Assembly: GCA_029204225.1 (NCBI GenBank)
Contig: CM055103.1
Location: forward strand, 22,386,709-22,450,708
Direction: 5' to 3'
Origin: Diphasiastrum complanatum
Taxonomy: Eukaryota; Streptophyta; Lycopodiopsida; Lycopodiales; Lycopodiaceae
DNA length: 64,000 nucleotides
Shown here piece after piece: positions 11,218-23,422 of the stretch (positions within the stretch are counted from its first letter, which is position 1; each line of letters starts with the position of its first letter). The notes beneath the pieces were generated by a model that was not told the DNA's origin, ran no database searches, and was given only the letters and a program-made list of their open reading frames with translations. The translations under genes were made by a program, and so were the position numbers.

Positions 11218-12060
11218 ATGACCAGTACATAGGATTTCACATTGAAAGTTGAGTTGGGTCCCTTCACAAGTGAAGAGTGGAGTTTCTTCAAGGTGAAGAA
11301 ACAGTTCAAAAACAAGGAAAATCTCTATTTTTGCGTCCTTTGTCCGTTTTGACCCAAATGAAAGGCTATAAGCTCCAAACGAAGGGCACCCGGACTGTAC
11401 CTGCAAGTACGGTAAAACAAAACAGAGTGATTGCAACGGAGAAAGTGTTCGGAGTGCGTCAAAATTGATTTCACCATTTCATTGGGCATGTAGTTGGGAT
11501 TTGACGACTGAGTGCATTTTGGAAGGCAACACCGATTTGGCTTACAAATTGGTGGAAAAGCGGCGAGTGGCCTGGTAAGGGAAAAAGTGCAGGTCATTAT
11601 TTTCAACTTCTGACATCACAGTTGGCCTCGGCATACTGTTTTTAGCCTACGGCAGAAGTTTCAAGCAGTTTTGTGATGACAAACATGGGAGAGTCCATTT
11701 TGAGTGAAAGTAGCAAATTGGACAAGATTTCCAACTATGCAATGTGGAAATTCAAAATGAAAAACATACTGATGGAGAGGAAAGCTTTGACCTTCATTAA
11801 CTTGTCAGTGAAGGATCACATCATTACCCACATTTGTGATGTTGTAACACCCAGACATGCATGGGATGTGCTAAAACAGCAGTTCGAGACGTCAAATCCG
11901 TCAAGAATCACGTTTCTGAAGTCAAAGCTGAATAGTGCCCGAATGGAACAAGGAGAGCACATTTAGACGTACATGACCACAATCAAGACAATGAGGGATG
12001 AAGTGCATTATATTGGTGAGCGCATACGTGATGTGGAGATGGTACACAATGCATTGTGCG
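11218..12060 (+). pseudogene. Copia E: leader and truncated gag
   Basis: The leader (about 11218-11675) matches the leader of copia C at 17780-18250 (shared AGAAAGTGTTCGGA, GATTTGGCTT, AAGGTGAAGAAA). Gag starts at ATG 11676 and parallels copia C gag: ISNYAMWKFKMKNILME, INLSVKDHIITHI and MEQGEHI for C's VSNYSIWKFKMKSIFME, INLSVKDHLIANI and MEENEGI. About 35 residues between MERK and ALTFINL are deleted in frame, and a TAG stop lies at 11965-11967. Homology ends near 12060, well before the zinc knuckle. No protease, integrase or RT is found. Confidence 0.8.
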
Positions 12061-12486
12061 ACATAATGCTTCAATCAAGTTGTATCCTAACCACCAAAGG
12101 CCCTAGGAGTGGTGACTTTAGTATCTACCCCGCTTCTTTTGCAAGAGGATCCAAATTTTTAGCTTCTCTAAGTTTATACTTTTTTATATTTCTTAATCTA
12201 TGGTTAGATTTCCGAGGGAAAAAAAAAAAAAAAAAAAGTCCCTATGCTCAATAAAAGCCTCACCCATATGACCATGAGAATTCTTACTTCCTAGGGATGT
12301 GTTGATCTTATGCCGCTAAGTAAGAGCCAAAACATATGGAGTCAAGCTTTTTTTTTTGCAGTAAATTGTTTTATAGGAAAAATCCCAAGGCCTCCAACGT
12401 ATGGTATAGTTCCGCTGAATACTAGTATATATATTATGGTTCACTGTTTTTACTTATACGAATGCGCGTGTTTAGTAGGAAGAATT
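12061..12486. other. Unassigned spacer with an A-run
   Basis: No coding or repeat homology is recognised. An A-run of about 19 bases at 12219-12237 is the only striking feature. Confidence 0.5.
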
Positions 12487-12492
12487 AAAAAA
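12487..12492 (-). terminator. RNA polymerase III terminator of tRNA-Phe
   Basis: Six consecutive T residues on the minus strand lie 10 bases downstream of the tRNA 3' end, a standard Pol III termination signal. Confidence 0.85.
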
Positions 12493-12502
12493 GGATGCAT
12501 TT

Positions 12503-12529
12503 TGCGGTGAGCGTGGATCGAACACGCGG

Positions 12530-12570
<41 letters not shown>

Positions 12571-12575
12571 CCCGC
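12503..12575 (-). tRNA. tRNA-Phe (GAA anticodon)
   Basis: The minus strand folds into a complete 73-nt cloverleaf: acceptor GCGGGGA/TCACCGC with the G5-A68 mismatch known from plant tRNA-Phe, D arm GCTC..GAGC, anticodon loop CTGAAGA (anticodon GAA), T arm GCGTG TTCGATC CACGC and discriminator A. There is no intron. As I recall the cytosolic plant tRNA-Phe sequence, it differs by about one base in the variable loop (C for T). Upstream on the minus strand are CAA motifs just before the 5' end and a TATAA-like element about 30 bases back, as is typical of plant tRNA genes. It is likely functional. Confidence 0.95.
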
Positions 12576-14740
12576 CCTTGTTGAACAGTTTCATGATCTA
12601 TCAATTATAAAGGAAGTGTTCTGCTACAGGGCAGGATAGACGAGGGTGACGCATATTCCATTATGTTAATTTTTGAATTCGCTTTTCTATTTTGGCCATG
12701 TATTTACAATTTCCATAAAAAAAGAAGACCAATTGAAAAAGGAAAGGAACTTCAAAATTGAAATTAGCTAGAGGAAGAGCCTTTTTTTGCTCTCCTTTTG
12801 CCCATGTGAGAATACAACTCACTATGCGAAAGGACCTCAAAACAAATGCCATCACAATTCAGTGTCTAAGGTTAGGTTTGTCTTACCAAGTGATGCATTG
12901 AGGTAGGTATTTGATTCAAGAGATGTTGCGCACTTTGAAACAAGCTTCTTTGGTCTCACTTGAAGCATCTCATTAAACAAAAGGCTCTATTCACAAGTAA
13001 ATGCCATTTCCATTGCATTTTAACTTCAAAATAATAGTGGAAGAGAAAAAATTGCTTGTGGAGTGCAAGAGTACCACTACTTTGACATCACCATTGCTCA
13101 CAAACTATTGCACAAAAATGATTCATATGAGACTCTTGACTTCCAGAAACTTGGAATTATTGGTTTTTCTTCCAACAAGAAAGCAGATCATTCACATTGT
13201 ATTGTGTTCAAAAGTCTTCGAATTACCAACATTTTCTCAAAATCAAGTGCAACCCTTGTCTATCAACAAATCTAAAGAAGTCTCAAAATATAAGTTTACC
13301 TCATATTGGTAGCTCCATATAATAAATCTAGTGTCCAAGGTTGAACAAGATTCCCATGAATTTGAAATTGCTCATGGAGTTAAACATATCATATGTGGAT
13401 GCATGCTTGTCACCAAGATGAAGTAAAGGGAATTGACACTTCAACACCAAAGTTTTGAAGTTTAAGAATGAGTAGCATTGCTAGTCAACAAGCATATGAT
13501 TTATTCCAATTACAACACATTTGCTATTTGCAAAAAACAATTTCATATGTTCATGGCTACATAAAGTGGATGAATTTATGTATCAACAACATCTATTGAA
13601 TCTGTGCACACATTTCCAAGTAACCTACTTATGAGGAATCTCCCTCTTGGAAAATGAACGAAAAGGTTCATTGAAAGTCAGTAGGGTAGTCTCAATGTAG
13701 ACCTCAAAAGCAAAGGTAAGTAATATTTTGTATTCATATTCCAAGACCTCTAGTGATATCAATAAAATTCCCTCATCAAACCGTATGTGTTTAGATGGAA
13801 TCATGTAAAAATGTTTAAGCACTGTTAATATTTCTTAGGTGGAGATATGTTGAAGCTTGAGAATGGAATCTAGGTTTTTTTGCCATTTTTCTCACCTAAT
13901 ACTAAATGTCTTCTACAAGATTTGTTGGGCCAGATTTTTGTGATTCCAACTCCTAAAAAGCATCAAACTTCACCTTATAGGAGGGGAACTTAACCTCAAC
14001 CATGTTATCAGTTTGGTATAATTGAGGATCAAACTAATTTTATCATCAACCTCCGCTTTGGCATAACAATCTACTCAATCAAGCTCAAGATGTAAGTGAG
14101 AATTATACTTAAATGTTTTCCTAGCTAGCTTTGAAATACAGGGCCTGCTAGTAGTTCATATTGCTAAACTAAGTGATAAAGTTAACAAATCATAGTTTTA
14201 TAACTCTAAGAGCAATTTTCCTTCGACTAAGTAGCTAAAAGAAAAATATAAATCAAGTATTGAGCTACTTCAAATTGCTAAAATCTTCTCACTTTTTATC
14301 TTTTATAAAAATGCACATGAGTTGTTGTTTTCCAAGTTTATGATCAATGTGTGCGTGCAATTGTTTCTAATATACTCAAACAACTACTTAAAGGAAATAA
14401 AGTGATGGACAATATTTTATCAAATGTTTCTAATATATCTACTCCTTTGGTTTATTTTTTTGAAGAGTTTGATACGGTTGTTGATAGTGTTACTAACAAA
14501 GGCAATGATACTTCATCTAGTATTAAATTTACATGGATGACTGAGTTCTACAAGATTGTCATGTGTTTTGAATACATAAGCACACAGAAGTGCATAATAA
14601 TCCAATAAAAGCTTTGTTTGGCCAAATCAAGATTGAACATTGTTTTTGCTAACTCAATTTAGCATGCACATTTACAAGAAGCTATAGCTTGATGAAGAAG
14701 TATGGAATAGTTTGTAAAAACACAAGGGAGATAGATCAAA
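12576..14740. other. No recognisable gene
   Basis: AT-rich sequence with only short ORFs (for example 13001-13312 and 14351-14608) that show no motif, codon bias or homology to other parts of the window. I see no RNA gene or clear repeat. Confidence 0.55.
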
Positions 14741-14779
14741 TAGAGAGTTACGTCTACATTATTGTAACTTCTTATACTT

Positions 14780-15175
14780 TCTCGCATTTTCAATAAGAAT
14801 TGGCCAAGAGCCCTTCTATTCACTTGTTGCACATAACAATCTAATTTGAATGTGTGTTGTATTTTCTTGAATCACACAAATCTATCATTTCTTTCTTTCA
14901 TATTGTTGTGCCAACATCCTAATTAGAAGTACGGAATTCACGGTTGTTAAAGATGCCAATTGAATTAGTAGTGTGGTTGTCATAGACACATTCTCATAAG
15001 ATTAATTAGCTCAGACTTCTTAAATGCAAGATCTCTAGAAGTTCATTTTATTTCTTTTGGTATTAGAAAATCACTCCATCTAATCTTATTCTGTTTCTTG
15101 CTTCCATTGCTCGACTGTTGTTGATTAACATCTAGTTACATTTGTTGTAGTTCGACCCAAGTCTCGATTTTCCCA
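14780..15175 (+). repeat. Copia D LTR, 3' part
   Basis: The segment ending TCTCGATTTTCCCA lies four bases before a primer-binding-like TGGTATTAGAGCC at 15180-15192. Parts recur at 20175-20370 (TATTCACTTGTTG, AATCACAC, CTATCATTTCTTTCTTTCAT, TTCATTTTATTTC). The 5' boundary is unclear. Confidence 0.65.
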
Positions 15176-15179
15176 AAAG

Positions 15180-15950
15180 TGGTATTAGAGCCAATGATTT
15201 GTTAATGAAAGCTCGTTGCGAATTTCTAATTCAAAACACTTATCAAGTTTTTGGTATATCTATTATGTTGTTATAGAAACACTAGAAAGGTCAATTGCTA
15301 ATCTAAGAATCGTTGACAAGTTCAATGGTTCAAATTTTTACATGTGAAAATTTAAAATCAGAATGATGTTAATTGATAGAGATTTATGGAAAGTTGTAAA
15401 GGGAATTTTACCCAACTCTCAATATGAAGATCCCAATCTGCTCCACAAGTGCTTCTTGGTTTCTAAGGGGAGGCTTGAAATCTGCTTAGAGATTACAAGG
15501 CTCTAGCCTTCACTACCCTTAATATTTGTGATTCACAAATCTCCCATACAATGAGCTATTAGAGCTTGAAAGAAGCTTGAGATATCTTAACCAACTTGTA
15601 TGAAACACAAGATGTCTCTTTAGAATTATTCTAAAGGAAGAGATTATTTTCTTTCAAGATGTTAGGAAATACTCCAATGAGTAATCACAGTCACTATTAA
15701 ATCTTTATTAGATCAATGACCTGTTGTAAGTTGTCCAATGATGGATATTGAGATGACAGAAAAAGACAGAGTTTTAGAAATGTAATCATTTTCATACCAA
15801 CTGTCGAATGATAATATTGCTTGCCAATAACTACAATCTTTTTACGACTTGATTGTATTTCTCAACATTATAACAAAAATTGACATATTTTTTGTCCAAA
15901 AATTCAATATTTTGTGTTGAGAACTTCCAACTTTTACGCCCAAAAATGCT
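15180..15950 (+). pseudogene. Copia D gag remnant
   Basis: The segment near 15295-15400 translates to RIVDKFNGSNFYM and KFKIRMMLIDRDLWKVVKG, closely matching the gag start of element G (VIDKFNGSNFYIWKLKLRMMLIDRDLW). Many stops and frame changes follow. No zinc knuckle or pol domain is found downstream. Confidence 0.75.
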
Positions 15951-16780
15951 TGTTTTGTGACAAAAACTTTGTTATTTCTTTAAACATTCTCTAAAATTGA
16001 TTCTAACTATGAAACTTAAATGCTGTTTTCTAGGAATTGTTGTACAAAATGTATAAAGAAATATCAATAGGGTAAAACTTTTATAAATAAATTTATAAAG
16101 AACTTATGGGGTTGGCATTTTCAATATTTCTGTTTTATGTTGAATGTTTTGAGAGCCATATCAACATTTTGTTGACTTGTGTTATTGAATCTAGAAACAA
16201 TTGAGAGAAGTTTACTACACATAAATTTAATTTTGTAAGAGATTATGTTGATAAGTTTTTATTGATCGATTATCATATAATGTTTCTCAATGTGAAGTAT
16301 CTTAATTACGTTTATTGTTGCTACTTGTAGCATGCAAACCCTCTTTTGAAATATACATATTTGCTCTTTACATTGTAGACATGACATTATATTTTCGATG
16401 CCAATTTTAATTTTATATAATATTGAATGATCTTATGTTTGCATTTACTATTTCAAATTACGATATTCTAAACTTTGATATATTCTAAGTACATCAAAAT
16501 GTATGAAGTACAATTTGTTTTTGTTTGTGTAAAATGTATGCTATTTATTTGAAGAGTCTTGTTCATAAAATGGCTACTAAGAATCATAGTCTCAATTTTG
16601 TGAGTAACTAAAATCTAAAATCCAAAATTTAATGTGCTTATTTTAAAAACATTTATGTTTTGGTTGAAATCTTTTTGAAAATGTCAAAATTTGACCCACT
16701 TTAAAATTCTTAAATAAAACTAAGTTTTTTTACGAAATCTTCAGATAGGTAACCTGCAACATTACCTATCAAATACGCAA
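15951..16780. other. AT-rich stretch without recognisable features
   Basis: Low-GC sequence with no ORF of note and no similarity to other elements in the window. Confidence 0.5.
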
Positions 16781-16992
16781 TGTTGGGACACACATCCCGT
16801 AACGTGGACCGAACTGCCATGCAGCGGTACCCCACAAAAATTAGACTGTGTATATATATCTTTCAGTCTCTTTTATAAATACAATTCAGAAGTGTTCTCT
16901 GGATTGGTGTGTCATCTCTCTTTACTGTTTATCTGATTGATGTTAGATTGCTTGCAAATTAGCTAACTATACTGCCAGTAAGATCCTTGACA
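16781..16992 (+). repeat. 5' LTR of copia C
   Basis: This short LTR of about 212 bp begins TGTTGGGACACAC and ends CCTTGACA directly before TGGTATCAGAGCC at 16993-17005. A TATA-like TATATATATC lies near 16850. No 3' partner is present because the element is truncated. Confidence 0.75.
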
Positions 16993-18254
16993 TGGTATCA
17001 GAGCCTGGGAGTGGAGCAGTTCGAGGTTAGCTGGAAGCCGAATTTTGGAAAAAATTCGAAGAATCGTTTACGGTTTGTTAAGCAAGCAATTGTTTGCAGG
17101 AGCAGTAGAATTTAAGCTTCAGCATAAACCTTGTGGCTTAATCTGAGAGAAAAGTCAGAAATTGTTAATTTTTGAGCCTGCTTGGCATTGGTGTTCAGTG
17201 TGCACCTGTTTGGATGTCGTTTTCAAAGCGGTCAGTTCCAACACAGAGCCTATAGTAGGGCAACCTCAGAGAGTGCTATTTGGTTAGCCAAAAATCTAGA
17301 AAACAGCTTTATGAGAATTTCTAAAGCCCAAAAAATCCCAGTCTAAGGTTTGTATGCTCAAAATCGTGGATCTTTCTACACACAAAGAATCTTTTACTTC
17401 TGTGAATGCATGGAAGGGACGTCCTAGTACAACATTTGATCTAGCAAAGGGCCGTGAGGAGCCGCGAACAACAAAGAGAGCTGTTTCAATTCCTTGGAGA
17501 GCGTTGCCATAGCCCATTTTGAAGGAAGCTTGAAAACAGAGGAGAAAGGAAGAGAGGGTCGCGACGAACAGGTTGTGCGCGCCTAGAGGAGAGAAACTGT
17601 TAGTGTATGGAAGGGTCTAGCGGCCAGGGGAGAAAGTTACAGTGCCCACATCGCTTGCGGATCATCGGATCTGGTCAACGACTGTGATTGATTTCCCAGG
17701 GAATGATCTAGAACCATGGATTTGAAGATATCCATTGGATTGTCAAAACTCAAATCCCACATTTCATGTGAAGGGGTCCGAAGGACAGAACGGCCTTCAA
17801 CTTCATAAAAAAATTTCAAACTGAAAGGGACCCTGAAGGTCAAATTCATTTGAAGAAAAGTTTTACTTCAAGGTGAAGAAATAGTGTATTTTCTTCAAAG
17901 GCCCTTATCTATTAGCCTTTTTCTTCGTTTAAGGCCGTCCAAAAGCCAAAATCCTCCAAATTAAGGGCATGAAAGGACTGTACCCTACAAGTACGATACC
18001 TGAAAATAGAGGGATTGCCACAGAGAAAGTGTTCGGAATGAGCCAAAAGTCTTTTCACCATTCTAGTGGGCAAGCAGTCAGGAAAGGGCATTTTGGAGGA
18101 CGACACTGATTTGGCTTCCAATTTGGCGAAAAAACGGCGGGAGGTCCTGAAACTTTTTTGGTCAGACCTTAAAGTTGACTTTTAGAAGTCTAAATTGCTC
18201 TATAAGCTTGTCATTGGGCCTCATTAAAGCGTTATAGGAGCAATTTTTGGTGAA
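16993..18254 (+). other. Primer-binding site and long leader of copia C
   Basis: TGGTATCAGAGCC (16993-17005) follows the LTR without a gap. The 1.25-kb leader up to the gag ATG has no convincing ORF; its last 470 bases are shared with copia E. Confidence 0.75.
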
Positions 18255-20156
18255 ATGGCAGGATTGGGAGAATCCGTACTTGGAGAAGCTAGTAGATTGG
18301 ACGGGGTATCTAATTATAGCATTTGGAAATTCAAAATGAAAAGTATTTTCATGGAAAAGGAGATGTGGGACATTGTCACTGGGGTGGAACAACAACCAGC
18401 TACATCTCCAACCGATATTCGTGCATTTGACAAAAGGGCGCAGAAGGCCTTATCCTTGATAAACTTGTCAGTGAAGGATCATCTCATTGCCAACATTAGT
18501 GAAGCTGTATCAGCAAGAGGCACTTGGATGCACTCAAAACACAGTTTCAGATGGAAAACCCCTCTCGAATGATGTTTTTGAAGACCAAACTCATAAGTGT
18601 TCGCATGGAGGAGAATGAGGGCATAGGGTCCTATTTCACACGAATAAAGGAGTTACGAGACCAGTTGACAGCTATTGGAGAGCCAATAAGAGATGTTGAG
18701 CTGGTTCACACAGCTATAAATGGCCTATCCAAAAATTTTCAAATGTTTGCAATGGCATTGCTTCGAGGGAGAGGCTACCAACATTTGAAAATCTTCATGG
18801 CATCATCCTACAGGATTAACAAAGGCGTGAAGTGGTAAAAACTCGATTTCTCACATCGGAAGATCAAGCAATGCTAGCCAAAGAGAAGCATAAATACAAG
18901 AAGCAACCCAAGAAGTCGAATGTGGAGGATGACAATCAAGGAACCACATCAGGCAAGAAGAAGAAAGGCAACTGTTTCTATTGCCAAAAGCCTGGACATT
19001 GGGCAAGAGATTGTCGCAAGAAGAAGGCAGATATTAAGAGGGGCAAAGTGAAGCAGTTGACCAATTTTGTTGAAGAAGAGAATGATAGTGATAACGAAGA
19101 TCAAGGCACGGCATTTGCGACAGCATTAGCATCACAACATTCCATTGATCATACACATTGGTACGTGGACTCAGGAGCGACGAGACACATGACTGACAAC
19201 AAATCATGGTTTAAAAGCCTGGAGCTTACTGATGATGGAGATAGAGTTGCGCAGGCGAATGGCAACGAGTGCCAAATTCATGGAGTTGGTGCAGTGCCTA
19301 TTCAATTTCATGATGGACATGTGAAGGTAATTGAAAATGTGTTGTATGTTCCTAGCCTTCAGAAGAGTCTTTTATCTATTGGTACAATGACAGATCATAA
19401 GTTGAAGGTGGAGTTCAATGACAAGAAATGCCAGATCAAGGATGTGAAATGGGGTTTCAAGGTGATTGTTGATGGCTTTAGGGATAAAACTTGTGGTTTG
19501 TACAAGTTAAATGTTGTTGTTACGAAGTGCAATGTGTTAGCATCTACATCTATATCACAAAGTGTTTATGGCATAGATGTATGGGGCATTTGAACTTCAA
19601 GAGCTTGAGGTTACTTCGTAAGCTCAAAATGGTAACAGGTTTACCTAGTTTGGATGACAAGGAAGATTCCATTTGTAAGGAGTGTGTGCTAGGCAAGTTA
19701 CACATGAAGAACTTCAACAAAGAAGGAGCAACAAGGGCAAAACGAGTGCTTGAGTTGATACACTCTGACCTATGTGGGCCAATGAAGGTAATGTCTATTG
19801 GTAAAGCATTTTATTTGCTAACCTTCGTTGATGATTACTCATGAAAGACCTGGATCTACACCGTTAAGTAGAAGTCTGACACGTTTGGATGCTTCAAAAG
19901 CTTCAAAGCATTGGCTGAAAATCAGTCAGGTACTAAGATCAAGGTACTCAGGGCAGATCGTGGTGGTGAGTATCGTTCCACAGATTTTATTGATTTTTGC
20001 AAGGAGCATGGCATTAAACAGGAGTTTGCGCGGGTTGATACACCTCAACGAAATGGGATAGCTGAAAGAAAGATTCTTACCATTGTCGAAGTAGCTAGGG
20101 CAATGATGACACACATGGGAGTTATTGATTCTTTATGGGGAGAAGCTGTTACATCT
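18255..20156 (+). pseudogene. Copia C gag-protease-integrase, truncated
   Basis: ATG 18255 begins gag (SNYSIWKFKMK, FDKRAQKAL, RMEENEGIGSYF, RDVELVHTAINGL). A frame change near 18520 and a stop near 18838 follow. The next frame holds a CCHC knuckle (CFYCQKPGHWARDC), protease VDSGATRHM and the segment up to GAG-pre-integrase. A further shift near 19580 leads to HRCMGHLNFKS, CKECVLGKLH and the integrase core: HSDLCGPM, FVDDYS followed by a TGA stop, LRADRGGEY and NGIAERKI. Homology stops at WGEAVTST (20156) and sequence related to the D LTR begins. RT and RNase H are missing. Confidence 0.9.
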
Positions 20157-20380
20157 ACTTTATTGTCATTTCTTGTACTTCCACATGTTCCTTTTATTCA
20201 CTTGTTGTGTATAGCAATATAGTTTGAATTGGTGTTGTATTCTCTTTAATCACACGAGTCTATCATCTCTTTCTTTCATATATATGTGCCAACATCTTGA
20301 TCAGAACTAATGATCTCTCAAAGTTCATTTTATTTCATTTGGTGTTAGGAAACCAATCCATCTATTACTATTTCTTATAT
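20157..20380 (+). repeat. Copia D-type LTR fragment
   Basis: It resembles 14790-15090 (TTTATTCACTTGTTG, CACGAGTCTATCAT, GTGCCAACATC, AAGTTCATTTTATTTC). It abuts the truncated integrase of copia C. Confidence 0.6.
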
Positions 20381-20939
20381 GAATTTGCATCAATGAACCA
20401 ACTTTATGAGGACGCCAAACATATTGAAGCTTGTGTCTCTAATTAAAGCTAGACACAATACAATTAGACGAGAAATAAGGGGAAACAACTCTCACGAAAA
20501 CAATGGTCAATTAAAGAGTTGAGGATAATCAAACCTCACAGTAGGAAAAATATTTATCAACTGGACCAAACATTTTGTGCCAAGGGAAGGACCAGAAATA
20601 TGAGAAGAATGTTAACCATTAACCAAATGATCAAATTTATAAAGCACAAATCATTTGTTCATAGATATTTCAATTTTGTTTTTTTTTTAAGAGTAGATAG
20701 AATTGTTTTCATTATAATTGCACTTGTTGATAAAAAAAAAAGGAGTGCTATAACTTCATGAAAATCATCTCTTTTGATATTTGTATGTCAGATACAGTTT
20801 ATGATTATTATCGTGCTATTAATTGTGAAAAATCTTTGTCATTATTGCTATCATTCATTTCATTTCTTAAGCATCGATACTAGTCATATATTAGTATCTA
20901 TTTTGTATTATTAGGACAAGTTTGTTCTATATTGATTAT

Positions 20940-21640
20940 AATGGCCATCACTCTAGTAGATGTTCTTTTCCTAACTTGGATGGTACTAATTACATCATCT
21001 AGAAACTCAAGATGAAAAATATGTCTTAAAGGAACTATGGGAGCTTCTTACAAATATGGAGCAAAGTGCAAATGGCGAAGATTTGTGGGATTTTGAGAAG
21101 TGGGCCAAGATGGTGCAAACTGTGGTCAATTTTTCTATGAAATACAATGCCATTCCTCTACATTCGACCAACCACCACTTTATTAGAGGCTTAGGAACTC
21201 TCAAGAATCAGGCTAAGGGATCTAAAAGATTGGTCATTAGCTATTGGGGAAAGCTCATGTTAAAGAGACTTGTTGATATTAAAGTACAAGATCTATATGA
21301 TAGCCATCAACAAGTTGTTATGAGCATAGCTTTTGGACATACGGATTCTATAACTTTTGAAAAACTTTTGAGGTTTTATTTCAAGAAGAGATCAAGAGAG
21401 CAAATGTCTTGTCCAAAGAGTTGTTAAGTTATACATTTCTTGCTAGAGGCAAGAATAAATTCAAAAGGAGAAGAATATTTCTTGTAATGCAAGTCATGTT
21501 GGTGATTTAAAAAGACAAAGGTGATGGAAATAAAGGCACAAAGTGTGGTGCATGCAATTATTGTGGGAAAGAAGGCCATTGGGCAAAATTCTGCTACATT
21601 AAAAGTCAGTTTCAAAAAAAGGTGAATAAGGCTAAGGAGA
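20940..21640 (+). pseudogene. Copia F gag remnant with zinc knuckle
   Basis: The frame from 21056 carries copia gag features (DSHQQVVMSIAFGHTDSITFEKLLRF), ending at a stop near 21427. In another frame near 21552 lies a complete CCHC knuckle, CNYCGKEGHWAKFC. Only the gag C-terminal half is recognisable. The sequence differs from the A, C and G families. Confidence 0.75.
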
Positions 21641-21659
21641 ACAACAAACTTGCAAAGAG

Positions 21660-22940
21660 TAGAAGTGTGATGGTATGAACAATCCTAAACTCTTTCTCAC
21701 TTCTTTAGATCATACATGATGGTTGGTGGAAATATTTTGCATGAAGACAATATATGAGATCTCGTAGAGAATGGTTTACTTCTTAAAAATGTGATTGTTA
21801 AACAAAGTCAAGAGCATTTAGGTGATGACAATTTTTTTCTAGTTGGTTTTTTTGATTCATGAGTTCATGAAAATTAGAAAGAAAACAAAATGTTATGACA
21901 ATGCACCATTTCTTAACTGAAAACCACACAAAAATAGTCTACTTTGCAGCAATAGAAGTACATACTAATTGATCTAAAGATTGAGTTGAACTCTCTATGA
22001 AGCCATTATGCACATTGTAGAGAAAGATATCAAGAAACCATATCTTAGTTTATGTGAGCACATCAAGATCATGATTGCTCTACAAAGGCTCACAAGATCT
22101 GTAAAATGATAGAAAGAGTGATGACTCCTACTTTAAGTTCTTTATTTTATTTATAGGGTATGACTTAATTGTCAGTTCATTGCCAATTACAAAAACTATC
22201 ATCTTTTGATTAATAGTGACAATTGTCAAGAATTATGGCTATCATGGTGTCTTGTAGTTCAATCTAATCGGAGTATCACAAGTAGCTAAACATATTGAAA
22301 AGTGCTTCATGATCCTCCTCAGCTGTTTTGAAAGTGTGGATGATGATCACCCAAAGTCTTCAAGATCAAGGTCTTGTGGGGCCTTGATCTTGTCACCATG
22401 CAAGATGCTTGAATCTTTGACTTAAGATGTGACATTGAGCTAAAGGCCAAGAAGTGCACAAAGTAGAGAATAGACACAAGATTTGAAGGACCTTGAGTTA
22501 GACAACATGGAAGGTACCTTGTTGATTCGAGATCAAGTTCTTGAATATTTTTCTTGAGTTGGGTATCTAAGAAACACGCCAAGGTGATTCAAAATTGAAC
22601 TTATGCTCAATATTGAATTAGCTCTCTACAAGATCATAAGTAAATATGTAGACTTGAGATACACCACATGTTGAAGATTGAGAGTTCTATAGATCTTGAC
22701 ATGGGTTGACAACTTGCTCAAAATTGCTTGTACTTATGTAGGACAAGACTATAGCATTCTTTTTTACAAATCGACCTTGTACAAGTAGTTAAAAATTGCC
22801 CATTGTTCAATAAATAGTTCAATTATGTAGACTATTCAAGAAACAACTCAAAATTGTAGGCTCCTATCTATGTCAAAATCAAGAAGCTTTATGCAAGTTG
22901 TGATAGAAGGGTTGAAGTGGAGTTAAATTCCAATTATTCC
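21660..22940. other. Unassigned AT-rich sequence
   Basis: No protein motif was found. It probably contains decayed pol and the 3' LTR of copia N, whose RNase H lies just to the right on the minus strand, but no boundary can be drawn. Confidence 0.4.
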
Positions 22941-22949
22941 CCTTAATTA

Positions 22950-23422
22950 AATTACAAACACTTCCATAAATAAAGTATATGTTTTAATTTAAGATGCTTA
23001 TTTATTGGTAGAGATTTTGTCAAAATATCTATAGTCATATATTTAGTTGCACAATAAAACAACTTAATTTTTCTCTTAGCAATTTTCTCCTCAACAAATT
23101 CAAATTGATCTAAACATGTTTTGTCTTGGATTCATGCAACTAATGTTCTCACAATGCAAGATATTCGAAGATTTTTACATAAAATCTAAGAGATGAAAAA
23201 GCAGTCTAAGTCATATTATTCTTTTGTGGCTTGTGTGATAGCTACATACTTATTTTTTGTTGAAAAAAGAGTGGCTGCTTTTTGCTCCCTAGTGTTCCAA
23301 GATATTGCTCCATTAGATAGAATGAAGCATTTGCATGAAATTGATCTTCTTGAATCAACATCTCCTCCCTGTTGAAAATTATCACTTCTCACTTGACATT
23401 GGTTCATGTAAATATTGATCAA
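22950..23422 (-). pseudogene. Copia N RNase H remnant
   Basis: On the minus strand GGDVDSRRSISCKCFIL, ISWNTREQKAATLFST and YVAITQATKE match the copia RNase H core. Further along, FVEEKIAKRKIKLFYCAT and DILTKSLP match its conserved end. Stops and frame changes separate the parts. No RT is seen upstream on that strand. Confidence 0.8.

Noticed and set aside
13001-13312. 103-codon ORF as a gene
   Set aside because: No start context, motif, codon bias or neighbour supports it; an overlapping ORF of similar length exists in another frame.
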